Assembly: GCA_015231595.1 (NCBI GenBank)
Contig: JADGBH010000018.1
Location: 1 to 57,759, forward strand
DNA: 57,759 nucleotides
From: Desulfobacterales bacterium
GTDB lineage: Bacteria; Desulfobacterota; Desulfobacteria; Desulfobacterales; JADGBH01
Reading direction: 5' to 3'
Shown here one piece after another: positions 45,800 through 56,118 of this stretch; the stretch's first letter is position 1, and each line of letters begins with the position of its first letter. A program made the translations under genes and the position numbers. Under the pieces are notes generated by a model that worked only from the letters and a program-made list of their open reading frames with translations, made no database searches and had not been told where the DNA came from.

Positions 45800-48700
45800 A
45801 TGCGATATTATTTCGATAAATTTAGAAAAACAATACTTTATACACTTTTATTAATTTTTATTAATGTTGGACTTTTATTTGCGACTGACTATGACTGGGT
45901 TGGGGGAGATATAGGAAATCCTTCAGATTGGAGTAATATAAATAATTGGTCTCCAGTAGGAGTTCCCAGCTCTGCTCTTGATAATGCTAAAATTCCTTCA
46001 GGTGTAGTTTATCCTCCTTCAATAAATTCTTCAGAGCTGTGCAATAATTTAATTGTCAACCCTTCAGCTCAACTTGATATTCAAAGTGGCGCAATATTAA
46101 CAGTCATGGGGGATTGCACGGTAGGAAACTATGGTAAAATAAATATTTATAATGGAGAATTAAAACTCAATACTGGAATGACGAATGATGGTGAATTAAA
46201 TTTATCCGATGCAACTGTAAGTTCACTTGCAAGCTATCAAAATATTAATAATAACGGGGCTATTCATACATTTAGTGGTTCAACTTTATCAACATTTAAT
46301 GATTGCATAATATTAAATAATGCAAGTGGAATAATTTTTCTTGAGCCGAATACAACAATTCATTTAAATGATACTATCTCCTCATCTGTATATGTCAGTA
46401 ATAATGGCTCTATTGTTGGAAATGGGACATTAAAGCTATATGGAACAGGAGGGGCTGCTCTTAATTTGCAAAATTATGGAACAATAAACCCTGGTCCTAT
46501 GCTTGACACAGTTGGAATGCTTACAATAGAAGGGAATTATTATCATAATACAGGTAAGATTCATATTGATATAGCTGGAACTATTCCAGGAACTGAATAT
46601 GATGTCGTTTCAATATCAGGAACTGCATACATAAGTGGAGGAGACCTTGATGTTGCGGCTGATCCTGTTTATATAGCAGCGAATGGAGACACTTTTAATG
46701 TTATTAGTTATACTTATGCGACGAGTCCTTATTTTAATGCTGTAGCATTGCCTTCAATTAGCGGTTTTATTTGGGATCCAATTACTTATACAGCATCTTC
46801 AATTATGTTAACAATAAAAAGCAATTCAACTGCCCCAAATCCTCCAATAGTAACATGCCCAACAGTAAGCAATAATCCAAAACCAACATGGACATGGACA
46901 TCAGGAGGAGGAGGAAACGGGACATTTAGATATCAGCTTGATTCAGAAACTGGAGTAGGGACAGAAACGACGCAGATGCAGTATATTCAGCCTTATGCAT
47001 TTAATGATGGAGAAATTCACACATTATATGTTCAAGAAAAAGATGATGCAGGAAATTGGTCTGGGTCTGGAAGTTTTTCTATTCGTATTGATATTTCTTC
47101 GGCAAATCCTCCAGTTGTTACCGGGAATTCTCCAACTAATAATATAAAACCAACGTGGACCTGGACATCAGATGGAGGAGGAAATGGAGAATTTAGATAT
47201 CAATTAGATTCAGAAATTGAAACCGGCTGGATAGGTACCGCTAACTTGTCATATACGCCATCTAATCCTTTTGGAGATGGAGAATCCCATACTTTATATG
47301 TGCAGGAAAAAAGTTCTTCTGGACTTTGGTCGTCATCTGGTTATTTTACTATTTTGATTGATACAACTCCACCAAATGCGCCAGTTATAACAACAGATGG
47401 AGGCAAGGGAGAAGGCAATGATTTTAAATCAGCAGTTTCTTCTGTAACTTTAAATGGAACCTGTTCTAATGATACTGAAGCAATATATGTCAATGGCTCT
47501 ATAAATGGAGTAAGTTATAGTAAAGGAGATTCTTTCTGGACATATACAGGTCAGCTTATGCCTGATGTGAATTTATTTTCAATTACAGCTTATGATCTTG
47601 CGGGCAATATAAGTGCTCCAGATGAAATTAACATTACTTTTGTTCTTTATAAAAATGAATACTATATTGATATAAATCTTGGTTCAGATGACCTTGAACA
47701 TGGATTAACAGCCGGAAGTGGTTCTTGGAAAACACTTCATTACGCTATTAGCCAACTGTCTCAAGCTAATTGGACAGATTATACAATACATATTGCAGAT
47801 GGAACTTACAATGTATCTAATGGTGAGCCTGACGAAGAGCTTATAATTACAAATGAAAATTTAAAAATTATTGGCGTGTCAGACTCAGGCATAATAATTA
47901 ATGGATTAAATTCTAATAATTGGATTTATGGAATTTTAATAGATGCATCAAATGTATCTATTAAAAATATTGCGGTTACAGGATTTTATGGAATCGGAAT
48001 AAAAATTCAAGGAAGTTCCAATAAAATTGAATCATGCAGGATAAATCAAAACGGAATAGGAATATTTATTGATTCGGTAAGTTCAACCAATATAATTCAA
48101 AATAATTGTAAGATTTACAATAATAGCTATAAAGGAATTTCGATTTATGGAAGTAATAATCAAATTATAAATAATAATGGGTCAATTTATGATAATGGCT
48201 CAGTAACAGATAGAGGAATTGGAATTGAAATATCAGAAGGAGCATCCAATAATTTAGTGAATGATAATTCAATTTACTGGTCAGGAGATACGAATCATCA
48301 TCAAGGATTTGGAATATTATTTATTAATGCAGGTTCCAATAATGCTATTATACAAAACAATATTTATGGCCATAATGGAAGTGAAGATTATGGAATTAGT
48401 ATAATAAATGCATCTCCAGATATATCCCAAAACAGAATATATGATAATTTTAAAGGTATTTATGTTTATGCGGATATTAATTCTGCGTCATCTCCGTCAA
48501 TTTGGAATAATGTAATTTACGGAACTGGAAGTTTGCAGCATTATGGAGTTTATCTTTATAATTCTGGAGGCATTATGGAACCTTCCATTTATCATAATAC
48601 AATTCATAATGGCCTTTATTATGGAATTGGACTTGACGGAGGGGCAAAGGCTTTAATTAAGTATAACATAATAACTAATTTTGAGTATGGAATTATAAAT

Positions 48701-49708
48701 ATTTCGGATTCCCCTGAATTTGGAGTGATAAATTATAATGATGTTTGGAATAATGTTACTGAAAACTATTCAAATTGCAACCATAATGGCAATGATATTT
48801 CGGTTGATCCAAAACTTAATTCAGATTTTAGCTTGACTAAAGTATCGCCTTGCGTTGATGCTATTCCACTCGCAGAAGGAGATATTGTTCCTTATGATAT
48901 TATTTCCACAAAAAGGCCTAAGGATGGGAATGGTGACGGTCTTGCAACTCATGATATTGGAGCATACGAATTAAATATACAGGGGTATGCCTTAAATCTT
49001 ATCGGAGGAAATGGAGATATTGCCGATTACAGGATAATTACTCTTCCTGTTGATATCGGAAATGGCTCTAAAATGCTTGCTGAAATGGAAAATCAATTAG
49101 GCGTGTATGACCCAAGATTTTGGAGAATCTTTGCATGGACCGGAGGCAGTGATTATCTTGAAATAACAGACGATTCGTTTAAAGCTTTAGCTATAAAAAG
49201 TGGAATAGCGTTTTGGGCAATTTCAAGAAGTAACAGTGTCGTTACCTTTGAAGGCAGCCCTGCAAATAATGAAACTTATTTTGAAATTAACATTAACAGC
49301 GGTTGGAATTTAATTGCAAATCCTTGGATTAATACAAATATAAATGTTGGAAAAATTGCAGTTACTAACGGAACTAATACTTATTTTGTAAACGGATCTG
49401 AAAATTCCCTGACTGACCAATGGATGTGGGATTATACAGGAAATGGAGCTTATTCTGGATATGATAAATTAGAAAATGATGCTGATTTAATTCAATATGG
49501 AAAAGGTTATTGGATAAAGGCTAATTTAGCTTGTAAAATGCTTATTCCTCCTGATAATACAGGTGTTTATTTTTCGCCCGTTGGTTCGAGTTTAAAGATA
49601 AGTCATGTTAAGCGAAACGAAAATGTAGAGATACCTCCAATGCCGCCTGGAGGTAATGGGGTCGCCTCTGGAGGTTCGGGATGTTTTATCGATACAATGT
49701 TTAAATAA
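45800..49708 (+). CDS. Secreted beta-helix surface protein ending at a CFI-box-like motif
   Basis: A 1302-residue exported protein. Signal peptide (TILYTLLLIFINVGLLFA) then an N-terminal beta-solenoid region (WVGGDIGNPSDWSNINNWSP onward, to about 345). Three Ig-like repeats follow (about 350-610), two of which share PTWTWTS, FRYQLDSE and HTLYVQEK almost exactly. A right-handed parallel beta-helix (about 625-1060) has Asn-rich turns of the NosD/pectate-lyase type and starts YYIDINLGSDD (DUF1565-like). The next 200 residues form a beta-rich domain (SGWNLIANPW). The protein ends GGSGCFIDTMFK, resembling the start of the CFIATAAYG box found near the C-terminus of many surface proteins, but it stops right there. 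The likely role is adhesion or polysaccharide binding; no catalytic site was identified. Divergent from the GGDEF gene. Confidence 0.78.
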   Translation: MRYYFDKFRKTILYTLLLIFINVGLLFATDYDWVGGDIGNPSDWSNINNWSPVGVPSSALDNAKIPSGVVYPPSINSSELCNNLIVNPSAQLDIQSGAILTVMGDCTVGNYGKINIYNGELKLNTGMTNDGELNLSDATVSSLASYQNINNNGAIHTFSGSTLSTFNDCIILNNASGIIFLEPNTTIHLNDTISSSVYVSNNGSIVGNGTLKLYGTGGAALNLQNYGTINPGPMLDTVGMLTIEGNYYHNTGKIHIDIAGTIPGTEYDVVSISGTAYISGGDLDVAADPVYIAANGDTFNVISYTYATSPYFNAVALPSISGFIWDPITYTASSIMLTIKSNSTAPNPPIVTCPTVSNNPKPTWTWTSGGGGNGTFRYQLDSETGVGTETTQMQYIQPYAFNDGEIHTLYVQEKDDAGNWSGSGSFSIRIDISSANPPVVTGNSPTNNIKPTWTWTSDGGGNGEFRYQLDSEIETGWIGTANLSYTPSNPFGDGESHTLYVQEKSSSGLWSSSGYFTILIDTTPPNAPVITTDGGKGEGNDFKSAVSSVTLNGTCSNDTEAIYVNGSINGVSYSKGDSFWTYTGQLMPDVNLFSITAYDLAGNISAPDEINITFVLYKNEYYIDINLGSDDLEHGLTAGSGSWKTLHYAISQLSQANWTDYTIHIADGTYNVSNGEPDEELIITNENLKIIGVSDSGIIINGLNSNNWIYGILIDASNVSIKNIAVTGFYGIGIKIQGSSNKIESCRINQNGIGIFIDSVSSTNIIQNNCKIYNNSYKGISIYGSNNQIINNNGSIYDNGSVTDRGIGIEISEGASNNLVNDNSIYWSGDTNHHQGFGILFINAGSNNAIIQNNIYGHNGSEDYGISIINASPDISQNRIYDNFKGIYVYADINSASSPSIWNNVIYGTGSLQHYGVYLYNSGGIMEPSIYHNTIHNGLYYGIGLDGGAKALIKYNIITNFEYGIINISDSPEFGVINYNDVWNNVTENYSNCNHNGNDISVDPKLNSDFSLTKVSPCVDAIPLAEGDIVPYDIISTKRPKDGNGDGLATHDIGAYELNIQGYALNLIGGNGDIADYRIITLPVDIGNGSKMLAEMENQLGVYDPRFWRIFAWTGGSDYLEITDDSFKALAIKSGIAFWAISRSNSVVTFEGSPANNETYFEININSGWNLIANPWINTNINVGKIAVTNGTNTYFVNGSENSLTDQWMWDYTGNGAYSGYDKLENDADLIQYGKGYWIKANLACKMLIPPDNTGVYFSPVGSSLKISHVKRNENVEIPPMPPGGNGVASGGSGCFIDTMFK

Positions 49709-49721
49709 AAATTCGAATAGG

Positions 49722-49759
49722 GTAGGGGACAGTATTGATTTTTTTAATCTGTTCCCTAC
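49722..49759 (+). terminator. Hairpin GTAGGGGACAG/CTGTTCCCTAC after the beta-helix gene
   Basis: An 11-bp stem with one G-T type mismatch and a T-rich loop starts 14 bases after the stop codon. It may terminate transcription, but it also resembles GGGACAG-type REP palindromes that are mobile in related bacteria. Positions 49760-49829 hold no feature beyond a possible AGCCGGAAG ribosome-binding site. Confidence 0.5.
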
Positions 49760-49829
49760 TAAATTTGAAATATAATAATTTTCATAAAAACTACGCGGGC
49801 AGTATAAAAAAAGCCGGAAGTCAAAAATT

Positions 49830-50384
49830 TTGAATCGTCTTAAAAATTATTTTGATTTAATTGATAAGGTGGATAGATATTGTTTTAATATTCAAAAAAA
49901 TTATGGGGAACACATAACTTGTAAAAAAGGATGCAGCGAATGCTGCGTCCATATAAATATTTTCCCAGTAGAAGCATTCGCAATATCTGTTAATCTAAAA
50001 AAAAAGAATAACGCCTTTCAAAAATATATTACTGATAGGGCTGAATTGTTAAAGAATTCTACAATTTGTCCTATTCTTGAAAATGACGAGTGTCTTATAT
50101 ATGAGGCAAGACCAATAATTTGTAGAACCCAAGGATTTCCACTTCTTATTGAAAAAGATAACGAAAAAAAAGTAGATTTTTGCGTTTATAATTTTCAACA
50201 AATTTTATCATTTAGCAAGGATTCAATAATATCCCTTGAACAATTAAATGTTCTTCTTTCAACGATAAATCATTATTTTGTTTTACAATATCCAAATTTT
50301 TATGATAGTTCGAAAAGATTTACTATTGCTGAAGCATTGCTCATGGACTGGAATCAGATTTATACCGATTTTACTATTCAATAA
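49830..50384 (+). CDS. YkgJ-type cysteine-cluster protein
   Basis: A 184-residue cytoplasmic protein of the YkgJ/CxxCxxCC family, which binds zinc or an iron-sulfur cluster. It shows CKKGCSECCVHINIFPVEA, then CPILENDECLIYEARPIICR and a final Cys in VDFCVYNF, the usual cysteine order. Function in the family is not established; some members are linked to metal handling or rRNA/protein modification. The start is a TTG with GGAAG about 11 bases upstream, so it is less certain than the body of the protein. It is followed by a non-coding gap that holds the second copy of the 95-bp conserved element. Positions 50385-50625 contain no other gene. Confidence 0.78.
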   Translation: MNRLKNYFDLIDKVDRYCFNIQKNYGEHITCKKGCSECCVHINIFPVEAFAISVNLKKKNNAFQKYITDRAELLKNSTICPILENDECLIYEARPIICRTQGFPLLIEKDNEKKVDFCVYNFQQILSFSKDSIISLEQLNVLLSTINHYFVLQYPNFYDSSKRFTIAEALLMDWNQIYTDFTIQ

Positions 50385-50437
50385 ATTTAAATGTTTGGAA
50401 AAAAATGGACGAATTTTTATAATATTTGTCTAAATAA

Positions 50438-50532
50438 CTGACACTATGTTCATTTGATTAAGGCTAAAAATACTTGATATTCAAGTTTTATTCTCTAAAA
50501 ATAGAAACGACGTGTCATTTTTTTTATTTTGG
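50438..50532 (+). other. Conserved 95-bp intergenic element, copy B
   Basis: This copy matches 6374-6469 over its full length, with the same terminal TGACA/TGTCA pair and the internal blocks TTGATTAAGGCTAAAAATA and TAAAAATAGAAA. Four bases after it, at 50537, lies an ATG that opens only a four-codon ORF (MKNK). The real downstream gene starts at 50626. In both places the element lies upstream of a gene on the plus strand. Confidence 0.55.
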
Positions 50533-50625
50533 CGTTATGAAAAATAAATAATTAATAAATACAAATGATCGTAAACATGATTTAAAATATTGAGAGATCC
50601 GAAATATCAACAAAAAGAGGAGTTC

Positions 50626-53600
50626 ATGAAATTGTCTATGAAGTTATTGCAATATGCTTGTTTGTTTTGTTTTTTTATTTTCCCGCTTTTTTACGTATCT
50701 GCGGAGACAGATGTCCAGCAAAATGTCAATCCAGCCAAAACTGAAATTTCTCAAGAAATAAATCCAAATATAGTATTTAAAGACGAAGAAAAAGCATTTA
50801 TTGCTGCTAATAATATCATATTAATAGCTGTTATAAGCGATTGGATGCCATTTACTTATGTTGAAGACGGAGTTGTAAAAGGATTTTCAGTTGATCTTAT
50901 TCAAATGATTGCTAAAAAAACCGGTTTAAAAATAAAAATTGTAGTGGATACTTGGTCAAATAATTTATCTAATTTTAAGGCTAAAAAAGTAGATATGATC
51001 GATTCTATTTCTTTTAAACCGGAACGATCCGATTTTACTTTTTTTTCAGAACCATACTATGAAATTCCTATTGTTATTTTTGGCAGAACAGATTTTGGAG
51101 AATATACTGGTTTCGAAAGCTTGAAAGGAAAAAAAATAGGAATCTTAAAGGATATCTTTTTTAAACCTGAATTGGCGAAATTGAACGGAATAGAAATTAT
51201 TGAATATGTTAACTCTACCTCACAAATAAAAGATTTAGCGTATGGAAAAATAGACGCTGCTATTAACAATTTTAATAATTTTAGTTTTTTGATAGCTCAA
51301 AACGAAATTAATAATGTAAAGGTGTTGGGAGAACTCGATATTAAGAGTATTGGTAGAGAAGATCTTCGTATAGGAGTGCGTAAAGATACGCCCGTACTCT
51401 ATGAAATTATCAAAAAAGGATTGAAATCAATTAGTCAAACAGAAATAGATGATTTAAAGGCTAAATGGCTGAAAATTAAGCCTTTAGAAGTATCACAGCG
51501 CAAACCCCAAATACAATTGACAGAAGAAGAAAAGGAATTTTTAGAATTTCACCCTGTTATTCGTGTACAGAACGAAGATGACTATCCACCATACGATTTT
51601 GCAATTAATGGTGAACCAAAGGGTTTTTCCATTGATTATTTGAAATTAGTAGCTGAAAAAATTGGAATTAAATTTGAATTCATTAATGGATATACTTGGG
51701 TAGAGATATTAGAAAATATAAAGCAGCGAAAACTGGATATTATTCATTCTTGCTCAGATATAGAAGAACGTCATTCGTTTGCAATATTCACAAAGCCGTA
51801 TATGCATAATTTTTATGGTTTGATTCTTAAAAAAGAATCAGAAATCAAATCATTGAGCGATCTTAATAAAAAAAATGTTGTTGTTTTAAAAGGTACTTCT
51901 TGGATTTCAAACATAAAGGAATTTTACCCAGAAATTCAATTATTTGAAAGCACTTCTACGTCTGAAATATTAAAAATGGTGGCTGTAGGAGAAGTAGATG
52001 CTGGCATTGAAAGCATTCCCCTTGCAACTTATATCATGAAAGATTTGTTAATAAATAATATCAAGTTTCGCCGTATAAATGATGATAGAATCATCGATAG
52101 CTCTTTAAAAGCATGGAGCATTGGAGTCAGGAATGATTGGCCTTTATTAAAATCAATTATAGAAAAGGGTATTGATGCTGTTTCTAATGAAGAGCTGAAC
52201 CGTATAAAATTAAAATGGTTGGGTCTGCTTGAGATTGAAAAAACATTTATGCAGCTTACACCAGAAGAAAAAATTTTTCTTGATAACAATCCGATTATTA
52301 AAGTTTCCAATGAAACCGATTGGCCGCCTTTTGATTTTGCTGTAGGCAATCAACCCCAAGGATTTTCAATTGATTTAATGAATATATTGGCCGAAAGAAT
52401 TGGTATGCAAGTAAAGTATGTTAATGGTTATACATGGGATGAATTAGAAAATATGTTTAAAAACAAAAAAATTGATATTATTCATCCAGTTGTTCAAGTA
52501 GACTATCGAAAAAAATTTGGACTTTATACTATACCATTTTGCGAAAACAAAACTGTGTTTATTACGAAGAAAGGATCTAAACCGATTTTAAGCATAGATC
52601 AACTTCATGATAAAATTATGGCGGTACCGAGAAGCTATGCCCAGGAATCATATATGCTAATGAATCATCCAAAAGTTAATCTGCTGCTGGTTGAAAATAC
52701 TATTGAAGCTATGCGATCTGTTGATGATGGCCGGGCTGATGCGACAGTTGAGGTGTATGGCGTAGCGATTTATCTAATCAAAAAAAATCCATTCCCAAGA
52801 CTTAAAATTTCAAGTGAATTTACTGAATACAATATGTATGCTCGAAATACTCTACATTATCTTGTTCGTAATGATTGGCCAATCCTGCTCCAGCTAATGA
52901 ACAAAGCGCTTCAAACTATTACACCTGGAGAGTTAGAAAGTTTAGAGGAAAAATGGCTCGGAAAACAGGAAGTTACAGAAATGAAAACAAAACTTCAATT
53001 AATGTCGAATGAAGAGCAGTATCTTTACAGCAGGGGGCCAATAACAATGTGTGTAGATCCAAACTGGATGCCTTTTGAAAGAATTAATGAAAATGGCTTG
53101 CATGAAGGTATGGCAGAGGAATTCATTAAAATTATTAGCGGGCGAATTGGAAAAGAAATTCAGTTAATTCCTACTAAAAATTGGACGGAAAGTTTAAAAT
53201 TCGTTGAAGAAAAAAAATGTGATATTCTCTCGTTAGCCCAAGAAACACCTGCGCGAGAAAAATATATGAATTTTACAGAACCCTATATAAATATGCCTAT
53301 TGTAGTAGCGACTAAAACTGATGAATTATTCATTGATGATTTTAATAAAATTGTGAGTAAAAAACTTGCGGGTATTAAAAGCTTTTCATATATAGAATTA
53401 CTACGGGCGCATTATCCAAATATCGATATACTCGAAGTCAAGGATGTAAAAGAAGGTATTCAGAAAGTTCGTTCTGGAGAAGTTTTTGGATTTATTGATT
53501 CCATGGCCGCGATAGGTTATCATATACAGCGGTCAGGTATGTTGGATATAAAAATTGCTTGTAAGCTTGATTTGAATTGGGAATTATCGATAGCTGTTCG

Positions 53601-56106
53601 TAATGATGATCCTGTTTTGTTTTCTATTTTACAAAAAGCGGTCGCCTCTGTGACGGAAGAAAATCGTCAATATATTTATAATAAATGGATTTCTCTTAGC
53701 GTTGAAAGGGCTTTTGATTATGAGATGTTCTGGAAAATTATGGCTGTCTTTGTCGTGATTTTTTTTGGAATTTCTTATTGGAATCGAAGGCTATCTATAT
53801 TAAACCGTGCTATCCAAAAGGCTAATATGGCAAAGAGCGAGTTTTTGGCCAATATGAGCCATGAAATTCGTACGCCCATGAATGCGATCATTGGTTTATC
53901 CGATTTAATTTTAAAAACAAATCTTACAGTTAAACAGAAGGATTATCTAAAAAAAATTAATGCTTCAGCAAATGCATTGCTCGGCATAATTAATAGCATT
54001 CTTGATTATTCAAAGATTGAGGCTGGAAAATTGGAGATGGAATCTATAGATTTCAATTTAAATAATGTGCTTGTAAGTCTTTCTGACCTGTTGACTATAA
54101 AAGCCGAGGAAAAAAAATTAGAACTTTTATTTCATATTGAAAATGATGTTCCTTATTATCTTATTGGAGACTCTTTAAGACTTAGTCAAGTACTCACAAA
54201 TTTGGCGAATAATGCCATTAAATTTACTTATAAAGGCCAAATTATTATTCGTATTCAGAAGATATCAGAACAAAAAAAGCAGCATGATGGCAAGGTTGGA
54301 CTGGAGTTTTCAATTCAAGATACTGGAATTGGCATGAGCGATCTGCAAATAAGCAAATTATTCAGTTCTTTTGTCCAAGCTGATGCTTCTATGACCCGTC
54401 AGTTTGGAGGAACTGGATTAGGATTGGCCATTTGTAAAAACTTGGTGAAAATGATGGCAGGTGATATTTGGGTTGAGAGTGAGCTTGGTAAAGGAAGCAC
54501 ATTTTATTTTACTGCTTGGTTTAAATTACAGGAGAAAACAAAAGAGACAAAAACTTTTATACCAGAAGATTTTTCAAATATGAAAGTTTTGGTAGTTGAT
54601 GATAATTTATCTGCGCGTGAAATTTTAAGCTCTATGTTGACCTCGTTTTCTTTTAAAGTAGCTCAAGCATCTTCTGGCCATGAAGCCCTATATCTTTTAG
54701 AACAAATATCCACTAATACGAGATACGACCTAATTCTCATGGATTGGCAAATGCCTGGAATGGACGGTATTGAAACTGCTAAACGTATCAAAAACAATCC
54801 CAATTTGGATAAAATACCAGCTATTTTGATGGTAAGCGCCTATGGACGGGAAGAAGTTCGAAAACAAGCTGAAAAAATTGGATTAGATGGATTTCTTAAT
54901 AAACCAGTAAATCCATCATTACTTTTAGATACTATAATGGAAGTATTTGGGAAACAAACCGGTAATTCACTTAATCTTTTGGCTGAAGCAACATATAGTG
55001 TCGAAGGCATAGAAGAGATTAGAGGGACAAAAATACTTATTATTGAGGATAACGAAATCAATCAGCAAATAGCGACAGAATTGTTAGAAAGTGAGGGTTT
55101 TATAGTTGAAATTGCTAATAATGGACTGGAAGGCTTAGATAAAATAAAAAAAGGGCAATCAAATTTGTTATATGGAGCAGCAATTATGGATATTCAAATG
55201 CCTTTGATGGATGGCTATACTGCTACGATTGAAATTAGGAAATGGGAAGATGAATCTGGATTTAAGAATCATTTACCCATTATCGCCATGACCGCCCATG
55301 CTATGGCTGGCGAGCGGGAAAAATGTATCAATGCAGGGATGAATGATTATCTGACTAAACCCGTTAAGCCAAAGGATTTATTTAAAAGTCTGGTTAAATG
55401 GGTTGAGCCTATTGAAAGAGGCGTTTATCAGAAAAAGACTAAATCTGAAGAATTTGATATTTATCTTCCATCTGAATTGCCAGGTATAGATATAAAAGCA
55501 GGCCTTGGGCGAGTAGCTGGTAATAAAAAACTTTATAAAGAGTTACTTCTGAAATTTTGTAACAAGTATAATGATTTGGGAGAACAAATTAAATTAGCCA
55601 TTGATAGTAATGATATGAACAAGGCTCATGAACTATCACACATGATTAAAGGTATGGCCGGTAATATTGGTGCTGAGTCACTTTATAATGCGGCGGCTGA
55701 TTTGGACATTGCTATCAAAAAAAAAGAAACAAAAGATTTTGAAACATTGCTCAAAAAATTTTCAAGTATTTTATCTCAACTCATTGAAGTAATAAAAAAA
55801 ATTGATAATTCGTCTGAATTTAACAATTCTACAGATAAAATAAAGTCTATTCCTGAGATAGATATTGGTTCATTTAAAAAGGTTATAGATGAGCTAAAAA
55901 AACTTATTATGGTTGATTATGGTAAAGCTATAGATCAGATTCAGCAAATTAAGCAGAGTGTTAAAAATTCTGAATTTTATGAATATTTCGAACAATTGGA
56001 ACATTATATAGACGATTTTAATTATGATGGGATTGCTCAATGTCTCAATACTATTGATATTGTTTTGAAAAATATAGAGCAAAAAAGTCTGGAATCATTA
56101 AAATAA
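50626..56106 (+). CDS. BvgS-like hybrid kinase with four periplasmic binding domains (VFTx4-TM-HisKA-HATPase-REC-REC-HPt)
   Basis: A sensor kinase of about 1826 residues. The signal peptide ([20 protein letters not shown]) is followed by four tandem SBP_bac_3 Venus-flytrap domains at about residues 58-285, 305-531, 548-780 and 803-1025. Domains 1-3 repeat DWMPFTY or YPPYDFA-type openings and GFSxD(L/Y)xxxxAxxxG; each of the four ends in LxxKWL or NKW. One membrane helix (about 1033-1053) leads to HisKA ([10 protein letters not shown]), HATPase ([26 protein letters not shown]), two receivers ([23 protein letters not shown]) and HPt (HMIKGMAGN), with a helical tail. BvgS and EvgS have two flytraps; four is unusual. 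ATG 50626 is preferred to TTG 50590 because AAGAGGAG precedes it and the signal peptide starts there. A receiver-kinase gene follows after 12 bp. Confidence 0.92.
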   Translation: MKLSMKLLQYACLFCFFIFPLFYVSAETDVQQNVNPAKTEISQEINPNIVFKDEEKAFIAANNIILIAVISDWMPFTYVEDGVVKGFSVDLIQMIAKKTGLKIKIVVDTWSNNLSNFKAKKVDMIDSISFKPERSDFTFFSEPYYEIPIVIFGRTDFGEYTGFESLKGKKIGILKDIFFKPELAKLNGIEIIEYVNSTSQIKDLAYGKIDAAINNFNNFSFLIAQNEINNVKVLGELDIKSIGREDLRIGVRKDTPVLYEIIKKGLKSISQTEIDDLKAKWLKIKPLEVSQRKPQIQLTEEEKEFLEFHPVIRVQNEDDYPPYDFAINGEPKGFSIDYLKLVAEKIGIKFEFINGYTWVEILENIKQRKLDIIHSCSDIEERHSFAIFTKPYMHNFYGLILKKESEIKSLSDLNKKNVVVLKGTSWISNIKEFYPEIQLFESTSTSEILKMVAVGEVDAGIESIPLATYIMKDLLINNIKFRRINDDRIIDSSLKAWSIGVRNDWPLLKSIIEKGIDAVSNEELNRIKLKWLGLLEIEKTFMQLTPEEKIFLDNNPIIKVSNETDWPPFDFAVGNQPQGFSIDLMNILAERIGMQVKYVNGYTWDELENMFKNKKIDIIHPVVQVDYRKKFGLYTIPFCENKTVFITKKGSKPILSIDQLHDKIMAVPRSYAQESYMLMNHPKVNLLLVENTIEAMRSVDDGRADATVEVYGVAIYLIKKNPFPRLKISSEFTEYNMYARNTLHYLVRNDWPILLQLMNKALQTITPGELESLEEKWLGKQEVTEMKTKLQLMSNEEQYLYSRGPITMCVDPNWMPFERINENGLHEGMAEEFIKIISGRIGKEIQLIPTKNWTESLKFVEEKKCDILSLAQETPAREKYMNFTEPYINMPIVVATKTDELFIDDFNKIVSKKLAGIKSFSYIELLRAHYPNIDILEVKDVKEGIQKVRSGEVFGFIDSMAAIGYHIQRSGMLDIKIACKLDLNWELSIAVRNDDPVLFSILQKAVASVTEENRQYIYNKWISLSVERAFDYEMFWKIMAVFVVIFFGISYWNRRLSILNRAIQKANMAKSEFLANMSHEIRTPMNAIIGLSDLILKTNLTVKQKDYLKKINASANALLGIINSILDYSKIEAGKLEMESIDFNLNNVLVSLSDLLTIKAEEKKLELLFHIENDVPYYLIGDSLRLSQVLTNLANNAIKFTYKGQIIIRIQKISEQKKQHDGKVGLEFSIQDTGIGMSDLQISKLFSSFVQADASMTRQFGGTGLGLAICKNLVKMMAGDIWVESELGKGSTFYFTAWFKLQEKTKETKTFIPEDFSNMKVLVVDDNLSAREILSSMLTSFSFKVAQASSGHEALYLLEQISTNTRYDLILMDWQMPGMDGIETAKRIKNNPNLDKIPAILMVSAYGREEVRKQAEKIGLDGFLNKPVNPSLLLDTIMEVFGKQTGNSLNLLAEATYSVEGIEEIRGTKILIIEDNEINQQIATELLESEGFIVEIANNGLEGLDKIKKGQSNLLYGAAIMDIQMPLMDGYTATIEIRKWEDESGFKNHLPIIAMTAHAMAGEREKCINAGMNDYLTKPVKPKDLFKSLVKWVEPIERGVYQKKTKSEEFDIYLPSELPGIDIKAGLGRVAGNKKLYKELLLKFCNKYNDLGEQIKLAIDSNDMNKAHELSHMIKGMAGNIGAESLYNAAADLDIAIKKKETKDFETLLKKFSSILSQLIEVIKKIDNSSEFNNSTDKIKSIPEIDIGSFKKVIDELKKLIMVDYGKAIDQIQQIKQSVKNSEFYEYFEQLEHYIDDFNYDGIAQCLNTIDIVLKNIEQKSLESLK

Positions 56107-56118
56107 GGAAGTAGATAT

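Noticed and set aside
50537..50551. Four-codon ORF (MKNK) after conserved element B as a leader peptide
   Set aside because: It has no ribosome-binding site of note and no attenuator-like hairpin was seen between it and 50626.
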